DNA of 64,000 nucleotides from Chryseobacterium takakiae. GTDB taxonomy: Bacteria > Bacteroidota > Bacteroidia > Flavobacteriales > Weeksellaceae. The stretch spans positions 1 through 64,000 of the forward strand of contig NZ_FQVO01000007.1 of NCBI RefSeq assembly GCF_900129385.1, read 5' to 3'. Position 1 is the first letter of the stretch; every line of letters begins with the position of its first letter. The position numbers were made by a program, and so were the translations under genes. The notes beneath the pieces are model-generated. The model worked only from the letters and a program-made list of their open reading frames with translations, was not told the DNA's origin and did no database searches. This document shows, in pieces, positions 1 through 6,204 of the stretch.

Positions 1-54
1 TAAGCCCACCAGCGCCGATGGTACTGCTAACGCGGGAGAGTAGGTCGCCGCCAG
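1..54 (+). rRNA. rrf: 5S ribosomal RNA, 3' end (partial)
   Basis: The first bases match the 3' half of a bacterial 5S rRNA: a segment ending in GGGAGAGTAGGTCGCCGCCAG immediately precedes a T-run. The 5' part lies outside the window, so this is the tail of an rRNA operon read on the plus strand. The 3' boundary is estimated from the usual terminal CCGCCAG. Confidence 0.85.
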
Positions 55-63
55 TTTTTTTTT

Positions 64-95
64 AAACCTCATACAGCAATGTGTGAGGTTTTTTT
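64..95 (+). terminator. rho-independent terminator of the rRNA operon
   Basis: The left arm AACCTCATAC (65-74) pairs with GTGTGAGGTT (81-90), followed by a T-run. It sits directly downstream of the 5S rRNA, so it most likely ends the rrn transcript. Confidence 0.8.
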
Positions 96-122
96 GCTTG
101 CTACCGTAAGGGAGACGTAAAA

Positions 123-194
123 GGTGAGAAGTGAGAAGTGAGAAGTGAGAAGTAAGAGGTGAGAGGTGAGAGGTGAGAGGTAAGAAGTAAGAAG
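123..194 (+). repeat. tandem heptamer array GTGAGAA/GTAAGAG
   Basis: About ten tandem seven-base units of the form GT(G/A)AGA(A/G) are seen with little divergence. The same heptamer appears in reverse complement at 574-650, so the two arrays could pair across about 380 bases. No protein is supported here. Confidence 0.85.
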
Positions 195-216
195 GATATT
201 CAGGTGTACGTTTAAC

Positions 217-290
217 GTTCAGGGTTTAAAGTTTCAGGGTTTAAGTTCAGGGTTTAGAGTTTAAGACTTAACGTTAGGGTTTAAATTAAG
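217..290 (+). repeat. degenerate CAGGGTTTAA repeats
   Basis: The motif (T)CAGGGTTTA(A/G) recurs three to four times with variable spacing, ending in TTAGGGTTTAAATTAAG. It lies between the two heptamer arrays and looks non-coding and low-complexity. No function can be assigned. Confidence 0.6.
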
Positions 291-573
291 ATTGAATATT
301 CAGCGTTTGATGTTTTGATATTTAAAATATTTACGATCAGATTGGGAGTCCAGGACTTTATTATTTAACCTGAGTTCGGTTTAAGCAAAATTTAAAAATA
401 ATTGACCGTCTTTTACTGTTTTCAGGTTAAGTGACGGTTTTTTGGTAAAGAAGCAATGAGCAGTTAGTACACCCAAAATGTTCATTTTATTATTTAAATT
501 CAGGCAGCATACAGGAACACCCTGTCAATATCTTTCCTCTATCACTCATACCTCTTCTTCACGACCTAAAACT

Positions 574-650
574 TTACCTCTTACCTCTCACCTCTCACTT
601 TTCTTCTTACTTCTTACTTCTTACTTCTCACTTCTTACTTCTCACTTTTT
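574..650 (-). repeat. tandem heptamer array, inverted copy
   Basis: Repeated TTACCTC, TCACCTC, TTACTTC and TCACTTC units are the reverse complement of the GT(G/A)AGA(A/G) array at 123-194. A short open frame runs through this array on the plus strand, but its sequence is dominated by the repeat and is not a believable protein. Confidence 0.8.
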
Positions 651-660
651 CACTTCCTCC

Positions 661-775
661 TAGCCTCGATAGAAACGGTTACCCCGCAGCAGGAGATGAA
701 AAGAAGGGGATTATGCCCGGAAAAACCCCGGCGCGAGGAGTATGAGTGGATAGCGAGAGAAAGCTCCTTGAACAA
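661..775 (+). ncRNA. candidate conserved structured element (Flavo-1-like)
   Basis: The stretch starts with TAGCCTCGATAGAAACGG and ends with GATAGCGAGAGAAAGCTCCT. CTCG near the start can pair with CGAG near the end, and the interior is GC-richer than its surroundings. From memory, flavobacterial genomes carry many copies of an element of the form GCCCCGATnGAAACGG...AGCGGGA...GCTCC, which I associate with the Flavo-1 motif. That assignment is unverified. The minus-strand open frame at 679-870 overlaps it and is probably not a gene. Confidence 0.4.
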
Positions 776-879
776 GATATTATTGCACTATCAGACCTTG
801 AAAATAATAAATGATTGTAATGCGTTAAAGTGCCAAAATTGAAGGTTTTATCGTTAATATGTTTATGCATTATTACAAT

Positions 880-907
880 AAAAAAACCTCCGGCATAAAA
901 CCGAAGG
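880..907 (-). terminator. rho-independent terminator of rng
   Basis: On the minus strand CCTTCGG (907-901) pairs with CCGGAGG (893-887) around a seven-base loop and is followed by a run of T. It lies just past the stop codon of the RNase G gene. Confidence 0.8.
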
Positions 908-921
908 CTGTAAATTTTTAT

Positions 922-2481
922 TTAATTAGAATATCCTATCAATTCTTCCTTTTTTGAATTGTAAATTCTGTATTCTAAATATTTAAATGAGTCTCTTGGA
1001 ACGACGATAACCCATTTTTTGTATTTCATGAACCATTTCATCTGGATGCTGTTAAAGCCTTTGGTAAGGTAAGCTTCCACAAATGGATGTACATGCAGGT
1101 AAAGCTTGCCTTTTTCCTTTTGCATGATGGTTCTGAGGGTTTCTCCCATTCGTTCGACAATAACGATCGGAGCAACGATTTCTCCGTCTTTATTGGGGTT
1201 TTCTTCTTTGGTCTCAATCTGTTTTTCCGGACGGTTTCTTTGTCGGGTAATTTGAATAAGGCCGAATTTGCTTGGTGGAAGTATTTTATGTCGTGCTTTG
1301 TCACGTTTCATTTCTTCCTTGAGATGTTCATAAAGATCTCTTCTGTGTTCCGGGTTTGTCATGTCGATGAAATCGATTACGATAATTCCTCCCATATCAC
1401 GAAGACGGAGTTGCCGGGCGATTTCGGTGGCAGCCATTTTGTTGACTTTCAGTGCATGTTCTTTATTCACGGCTGTTCCGGTAGTAATATTGTTTCCGGA
1501 GTTTACATCAACCACATGAAGGGCTTCTGTATGTTCTATGACAAGATACGCACCTTTTGAGCTTGGAATGTTAACGTGTTTTCCAAAACTTTGCTTAAGC
1601 TGTTTTTCTACATTGTAATATTCCAGAAGAGGAATATGGGAATCATAGAAATGGACAATATTCTTTCTTTCAGGAGCTATAACCTCGAGGTAATTTTTCA
1701 TTTCACCCACCATTTGTTCGTCATCACAGGTGATGCTTACAAAATCCTGGTTAAAATTGTCTCTTAATATTGCTGAAGCTTTATCATCTTCACTCAGGAC
1801 TCTTGACGGAACCTTGTTTTTCTGGATATTTTTAAAAGCAGTTTCCCATTTCTGGATCAGCTGATTCATATCATTATGCAGATCAGCAACTTTTTTTCCT
1901 TCGGCAACTGTTCTGATGATTACCCCAAAACCTTCAGGCTTAATACTTTCGATAAGGGTTCTCAGCCTTTCCTTTTCTTCAGAGCTTTTAACTTTTTTTG
2001 AAATAGATACTTTATTATCAAAAGGGATGAGCACCAGAAAGCGGCCTGTAAGCGAAATCTGGGTGGATATTCTCGGCCCTTTTGTAGAGATGGGCTCTTT
2101 GGTAATCTGAAGCAAAATTACGTCATCTTTGGCGATGACTTTATCTACAGTTCCGTTTTTATCTATTTCGGGTTGTATCTCGAAATTTTTTAAGCTTGAT
2201 GTGCTTTGCTTTTTGGAAATTGTATCCCTTAGAAATTTTCTGTAAGTAAGATATTGCGGACCCAGATCCTGGTAATGAAGAAAAGCATCCTTTTCATAGC
2301 CGATATTTACAAACGCAGCGTTCAGGTTGGGAGCCAGCTTTTTAACTTTCCCGATAAACAAATCTCCAACTATAAAGTCACTTTTGTCCTCTTGCTCATG
2401 AAGTTCACATAGTCTTCCGTCTTCCAGCAGTGCAATCTTCGTTAGATCATCTTCATGCGAAACGATTAGTTCTTTCTTCAT
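922..2481 (-). CDS. rng: ribonuclease G (RNase E/G family)
   Basis: This encodes a 519-residue RNase E/G-family endoribonuclease, expected to cut single-stranded regions during rRNA maturation and mRNA decay in the cytoplasm. The N-terminal part holds an S1-type segment (VGDLFIGKVKKLAPNLNAAFVNIG, about residues 38-62). The catalytic domain carries the family motif with two acidic metal ligands (VDVNSGNN near residue 325 and VIDFIDM near 368). Its length fits RNase G; the long C-terminal scaffold of RNase E is absent. It is the last gene of a minus-strand series HU / small basic protein / rng, and a hairpin terminator follows. The family call is secure; the choice of rng over rne rests on length. 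Confidence 0.93.
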   Translation of the reverse strand: MKKELIVSHEDDLTKIALLEDGRLCELHEQEDKSDFIVGDLFIGKVKKLAPNLNAAFVNIGYEKDAFLHYQDLGPQYLTYRKFLRDTISKKQSTSSLKNFEIQPEIDKNGTVDKVIAKDDVILLQITKEPISTKGPRISTQISLTGRFLVLIPFDNKVSISKKVKSSEEKERLRTLIESIKPEGFGVIIRTVAEGKKVADLHNDMNQLIQKWETAFKNIQKNKVPSRVLSEDDKASAILRDNFNQDFVSITCDDEQMVGEMKNYLEVIAPERKNIVHFYDSHIPLLEYYNVEKQLKQSFGKHVNIPSSKGAYLVIEHTEALHVVDVNSGNNITTGTAVNKEHALKVNKMAATEIARQLRLRDMGGIIVIDFIDMTNPEHRRDLYEHLKEEMKRDKARHKILPPSKFGLIQITRQRNRPEKQIETKEENPNKDGEIVAPIVIVERMGETLRTIMQKEKGKLYLHVHPFVEAYLTKGFNSIQMKWFMKYKKWVIVVPRDSFKYLEYRIYNSKKEELIGYSN

Positions 2482-2630
2482 TTTATTGTAAGATAAAAAT
2501 TGTTAAGAAGGTAGAAAACAGGCGTATATTTCATCATATAAATTTATCCTTAAATTAAGAATTAGTATTGAATGATCCGTATTTTTTTTAATAAAAATAT
2601 ATAATCCTGATTATCGCATCTTAATAGTTG

Positions 2631-2684
2631 CAAAAACAAAATATAGTCGGTGAACCTTTAAAAATTTAAAATCACCAACTATAT
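2631..2684 (-). terminator. probable terminator after the small basic protein gene
   Basis: ATATAGTCGGTGA (2641-2653) and TCACCAACTATAT (2672-2684) form a 13-bp stem with one mismatch. Read on the minus strand it is followed by TTTGTTTTTG. It lies between the 29-residue gene and rng, so rng probably has its own promoter or receives partial read-through. Confidence 0.55.
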
Positions 2685-2711
2685 TATATATTTAAATCTC
2701 AGGAAATGAGA

Positions 2712-2801
2712 TTATTTTTTCTTATGTCTGTTTGCTCTTCTTCTCTTTTTTCTTTTGTGAGTTGCAACCTTGTGTCTTTTTCTTTTCTTTCCGCTTGGCA
2801 T
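2712..2801 (-). CDS. 29-residue Lys/Arg-rich protein, probable ribosomal protein
   Basis: This short frame translates to MPSGKKRKRHKVATHKRKK followed by RRRANRHKKK. About two thirds of the 29 residues are Lys, Arg or His, and there are no acidic residues. I recall near-identical proteins in many Flavobacteriia, always beside HU and RNase G, which argues that it is real despite its size. Composition and position suggest an rRNA-binding ribosomal protein. A Bacteroidota-specific ribosomal subunit has been reported from the Flavobacterium ribosome structure, but I cannot confirm that it is this one. The start ATG lies 42 bases after the HU stop, consistent with co-transcription. A hairpin follows the stop. 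Confidence 0.8.
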   Translation of the reverse strand: MPSGKKRKRHKVATHKRKKRRRANRHKKK

Positions 2802-2843
2802 AATTATAATTTTTTAGTAACTAGTTAATATTCAGTTAATTCT

Positions 2844-3134
2844 TTATTTTACGGTAACTTTCGTTTTTACTTTCTCCACAAAAGATTTTGATGGCTTGAA
2901 AGCAGGAATGTTATGTGCAGGGATTTCAATTGCAGTGTTCTTGGAGATGTTTCTTCCTGTCTTAGCTGCTCTTGTTTTAATGATAAAAGATCCAAAACCT
3001 CTCAAATAAACATTATCTCCATTATACATAGAAGTTCTGATTTCTTGCATAAAAGCTTCTACAACTTTCTGTGTTTCATTCTTTTCGGTTCCCAACTTAT
3101 TTGAGATGGTGTTTACCAATTCTGCCTTTGTCAT
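2844..3134 (-). CDS. hup: HU/IHF family DNA-binding protein
   Basis: This 96-residue protein covers the complete HU/IHF fold. An N-terminal helical dimerisation part starts MTKAELVNTISNKL. The beta-arm region contains the family signature GFGSFIIKTRAAKTGRN, and the C-terminus reads IPAFKPSKSFVEKVK. It is expected to bind and bend DNA non-specifically as a dimer and help organise the nucleoid. A TAnnTTTG box lies about 30 bases upstream of the start on the minus strand. It leads the series with the 29-residue basic protein and RNase G. Confidence 0.95.
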   Translation of the reverse strand: MTKAELVNTISNKLGTEKNETQKVVEAFMQEIRTSMYNGDNVYLRGFGSFIIKTRAAKTGRNISKNTAIEIPAHNIPAFKPSKSFVEKVKTKVTVK

Positions 3135-3165
3135 TTCCTTATTTTAATTTTAAATTTTAGGTGTG

Positions 3166-3173
3166 CAAATTTA
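3166..3173 (-). promoter_or_regulatory. -7 box of the HU promoter
   Basis: On the minus strand this reads TAAATTTG, matching the Bacteroidota consensus TAnnTTTG, 32 bases upstream of the HU start codon. Confidence 0.6.
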
Positions 3174-3274
3174 GTTAAAAAAATTGAATATTAGCAAATT
3201 AGTGGCAAAATATTTTTCGGTAAGCGATTGAAAACTGACTGTTTACTTATTATGAATGGACTGTTAAATCACCA

Positions 3275-3946
3275 TTACATACTGGAATTATAGTATCCGT
3301 TCTCTACACAGAAGCGGATAAGGTGAAGTTTTGTCTTCAGTCCCAGTTTTTCCGTAAGGCGGTTGATGTAAGTATCAATTGTTCTGGTACTGAGGTTCAG
3401 CTTTTCAGCAATTTCTTTATTGCTGAAGCCTTCATAGCAGAATTTCATAAGCTGGATTTCCGTTGGCGAAAGTTCTTCCTGGCTTTTTTTCTGTCGTTCC
3501 ATGTACTCCATCACAGCCAGGGGCTGCTGCTCCCATTGTTTGCTGTATGATTCATAATCAAAGTTTTCGCCGGTTACTTTCCCTTTGATAATATCTTTAA
3601 TGATATTGCTTTTTTTCTGGCAGTAATACAAATTGGGAATTTTGGAAAGAATTTCCGCCATATCTTCCTGGTAAGTCCCGGAATAAGTGATGATGGGCGT
3701 TTCTGTATTGCTTTTACGGATATATTTTATCGCTTCAAGCCCGCTGAGTACCGGCATAAATAGTTCTACAATAAATACGTCTTCCTGTCTTCTGTAATTT
3801 CTGCTGATCAGCTCATGGCCATTATTGCAGTCGTTAAGAATTATATAGAATGGGTTTTCGGTAAGCATTTTAATCAGGATCTTTTTAAAATAAAAATCAC
3901 TGTCTGCTATGGAAAACCGCACAGTTTTTGTTAATAATTTGCTCAC
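3275..3946 (-). CDS. atypical NarL/FixJ-type response regulator with Glu at the phospho-acceptor site
   Basis: This 223-residue regulator has an N-terminal receiver-like domain (about 8-130) and a C-terminal LuxR-type helix-turn-helix (about 155-217, LSPTEIQLMKF...NKEIAEKLNLSTRTIDTYI). Acidic residues D15 and D17 are present. The canonical Asp before x-x-MP is replaced by Glu61 (FIVELFMPVLSG, codon GAA), a change that often mimics permanent phosphorylation. The conserved Lys may be in YYCQKKSNI. It is divergent from the T6SS membrane-complex operon that starts at 4125. No histidine kinase is adjacent. It may control the T6SS genes; this is inferred from position only. Confidence 0.85.
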   Translation of the reverse strand: MSKLLTKTVRFSIADSDFYFKKILIKMLTENPFYIILNDCNNGHELISRNYRRQEDVFIVELFMPVLSGLEAIKYIRKSNTETPIITYSGTYQEDMAEILSKIPNLYYCQKKSNIIKDIIKGKVTGENFDYESYSKQWEQQPLAVMEYMERQKKSQEELSPTEIQLMKFCYEGFSNKEIAEKLNLSTRTIDTYINRLTEKLGLKTKLHLIRFCVENGYYNSSM

Positions 3947-4124
3947 GTTAATATCGATTTGGTGAATGATGATTATAATCAGATTACTAAATTAGGAAAA
4001 TTAGCTGAAAGTGAAAATTAAACTTAATTTAATTAAAAAATTAATATTATTTCATTAAAATTCGTAAATTTTGTGAATAAATTATTTTTTTATAATTTCA
4101 CCAGACCAAACAAATCACAAACAT

Positions 4125-4661
4125 ATGTCTTCGAACCGGGAGAAAAAATTAAACAAAGCAGACGTCAGGATAGGCATTTGGAAATTTATTCTATCGTTTA
4201 TCGTTCTATCAGGTGTTTCCTTCATCTGTGTCTTTTTCTTTTTTAAAAGCTACGACATCCAGAGGCAGGGTATTAAAAAAGAAGCAGACGACTACCGCTT
4301 CCTTCTTACCAGAAGCAATCTTCTTAAAGATCATGTAGACAGTATATTTTACCGCATGGATCAACTGGATATTAACAGGGTGCAAAATGATATTTTTCTG
4401 AGAAATGCAATCATGGAAGATGTGCGTAATGCAAGAAATGCCATGGATAAAGACAGTGCTGATCATTTTAAGCATTATTCCATTCTCATGAAGCAGATCG
4501 AGCCTATGCTGGCCTTAAAGAAACAGATTATTGATGTTTCCTACCAAGAACAGGTAGCTTTGAGGAATCTCAATGAATGTAAAGGAAAGATCGGAATCAT
4601 CAACAATGAACTTAAAGTAGACCCAACCAGAAAATTTTCAGGAATGAGGCGAAGAAGATAA
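4125..4661 (+). CDS. T6SSiii inner-membrane protein, TssO-like (first copy)
   Basis: This 178-residue protein has a short basic cytoplasmic N-terminus, one transmembrane segment (about 20-43, FILSFIVLSGVSFICVFFFF) and a helical, charged periplasmic part. The C-terminus is very basic (MRRRR). This architecture and its place in front of the other membrane genes and TssR fit TssO-type components of the Bacteroidota membrane complex, which replaces TssJLM. The gene is the first of a tightly spaced operon ending at the terminator at 8620; the next start is 11 bases on. It could instead be another subunit of the same complex (for example TssP), since these families are poorly resolved by eye. Confidence 0.6.
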   Translation: MSSNREKKLNKADVRIGIWKFILSFIVLSGVSFICVFFFFKSYDIQRQGIKKEADDYRFLLTRSNLLKDHVDSIFYRMDQLDINRVQNDIFLRNAIMEDVRNARNAMDKDSADHFKHYSILMKQIEPMLALKKQIIDVSYQEQVALRNLNECKGKIGIINNELKVDPTRKFSGMRRRR

Positions 4662-4672
4662 AAACGAACACT

Positions 4673-5200
4673 ATGCAAGGACAAATCACATTATCAAAAA
4701 AAGAAAGGCATTATCAGTTTTTATATTTAATCTTAATGCTTTTTGCGGCACTTATTTTTATGGGAATCATTTTCTTACGGGCTTTTCAGTCTCCGTTTTC
4801 AGATAACGATATAGTTTCTATACAGATGCTTGAAGAAAAGGCCAAATTCGATCAGAAGCAGAAGTCATCTTTCAAAGTGATGGACAGTACATTTTCTATG
4901 ATTAATAAACTTACGGATGAAGCTCCACAGCCTTTTGTGGAAAATAATATCATGTACGGAATCAACGATGTGGCCGGATATTATCAAAACGGAGAAAATA
5001 TCAACGATATCAGAAAAGAGGCATATCCGCAGATCGCAAAGTTTTATAAAATGTATTTCAACGACAAAAAAATTATTTCCAGCAAAACGGAGAATATTAA
5101 AAACTTTGAAAAGCAGTTTGATGAATGTTCCATAGGGTTTAAAGAAAAGAGAAGCCAACTCTTTCAGCGAGAAACCGCTTTACAATCGAGATCCCAGTAA
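4673..5200 (+). CDS. T6SSiii inner-membrane protein, TssO-like (second copy)
   Basis: This 175-residue protein has the same plan as its upstream neighbour: a basic N-terminus with SKKERHYQFLY, one transmembrane helix (about 15-36, LILMLFAALIFMGIIFL) and a helical periplasmic region. The SKKER-x-QF start before the helix is what I associate with TssO. Similarity to the preceding protein is in architecture rather than obvious identity, so an old duplication or two distinct subunits are both possible. It is expected to sit in the inner membrane as part of the trans-envelope complex. Confidence 0.6.
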   Translation: MQGQITLSKKERHYQFLYLILMLFAALIFMGIIFLRAFQSPFSDNDIVSIQMLEEKAKFDQKQKSSFKVMDSTFSMINKLTDEAPQPFVENNIMYGINDVAGYYQNGENINDIRKEAYPQIAKFYKMYFNDKKIISSKTENIKNFEKQFDECSIGFKEKRSQLFQRETALQSRSQ

Positions 5201-5253
5201 ACACAAACACCAAAAAATACACTAAAGCACAATACACATCACAATCATTAACT

Positions 5254-6159
5254 ATGAATTACTTTCAGAAAAACAAGAAAAACATTATTATCGGTGTTAT
5301 AGCAACATTGTTAATAGCTGCGCTGGTGGCATTATGGCTGCAGAAGAAAGTGATACATTCCTCAGACGATATTGTCGGGGTTGTATATCCATCTACCCTG
5401 AAAGTGGGAGATACCCTTTCATTTGAGGACAAAACACAGTTCGCCAAAACCAAATTATGGAATTTCGGGGACGGTACTACCAGCAATAAAAACCAAGGCA
5501 TCCACTTTTATAACAAGCCGGGATATTATCAGGTAACCTTAATTATTGATAATAAATATTCCAAATCTTTTCCCATCATCGTCTCTGCAAGGACAGTACC
5601 TAAAAAGGACAGTGTAAAAACGGTAACACTTATTGATGCTCCATCGCAGGCTATGCAGTTTGAAAACGTGCAGTTCCGTGCTATTTCAGACGGGAAACAG
5701 TTCACCTGGAAGTTTGGGGAAACCGGAAGAATTGATTCCAAAGACAAATTGGCAATCTATTCTTATCAAAAGCCGGGCGATTATGTGGTAAGCCTTATTA
5801 CAGATGAAACAGCAGAGCCTGTGCTTCACCAGATTAAAATTTTGCCTGCTTACGATGCACTGGAAGAAGAAGTAAGCGTGGAAGACAGTTATGCTAAAAT
5901 TGATAATGATTTTAAATACCATCTTCAGCAGATAGCCTACGGAAACAGCTTCAACATGCATTACAATTACCTGTTGAGGACCTACCTGTGTAACAACGAA
6001 AATACAGTTGTAAAGGTAAATGACAGCAAGGTTAATAATTTTTATATGTATTGTGCAGGACTTCAGTTTGATAAAAACAATATCATTCAGACCGTTAAAG
6101 TAAATTTTGACGATGCGCAGAACTGCGTTACAAAAGTTGACATTAACCAAAGCAAATAA
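5254..6159 (+). CDS. membrane-anchored PKD-domain protein of the T6SSiii complex (TssP candidate)
   Basis: This 301-residue protein has an N-terminal transmembrane anchor (about 11-31). Two PKD-like beta-sandwich domains follow: the first has WNFGDGTTS and HFYNKPGYYQVTL (about 50-105), the second FTWKFGE and YSYQKPGDYVVSL (about 135-190). A C-terminal domain of about 100 residues is unrecognised. PKD domains mediate extracytoplasmic protein contacts. Its slot directly before tssR in a membrane-complex operon matches where TssP is expected in the N-Q-O-P-R gene set, but I cannot verify the family. Confidence 0.6.
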   Translation: MNYFQKNKKNIIIGVIATLLIAALVALWLQKKVIHSSDDIVGVVYPSTLKVGDTLSFEDKTQFAKTKLWNFGDGTTSNKNQGIHFYNKPGYYQVTLIIDNKYSKSFPIIVSARTVPKKDSVKTVTLIDAPSQAMQFENVQFRAISDGKQFTWKFGETGRIDSKDKLAIYSYQKPGDYVVSLITDETAEPVLHQIKILPAYDALEEEVSVEDSYAKIDNDFKYHLQQIAYGNSFNMHYNYLLRTYLCNNENTVVKVNDSKVNNFYMYCAGLQFDKNNIIQTVKVNFDDAQNCVTKVDINQSK

Positions 6160-6204
6160 CCACGCCTTTTCAGGGCATCACACCAATCATAAAATATAAA
6201 AAGG

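Noticed and set aside
123-650. Possible CRISPR array
   Set aside because: The units are seven bases long, directly abutting and without spacers; no cas genes are nearby.
478-663. 61-codon plus-strand frame rich in Leu, Ser and Thr
   Set aside because: Its second half is a translation of the heptamer array; low-complexity composition and no promoter.
679-870. 63-codon minus-strand open frame after the repeat region
   Set aside because: It overlaps the candidate structured element, shows no protein-like motif, and similar spurious frames arise wherever that element occurs.
5686-6150. 154-codon minus-strand frame in the PKD-protein gene
   Set aside because: It lies opposite a gene with well-formed PKD motifs in a tight operon and has no motif of its own.
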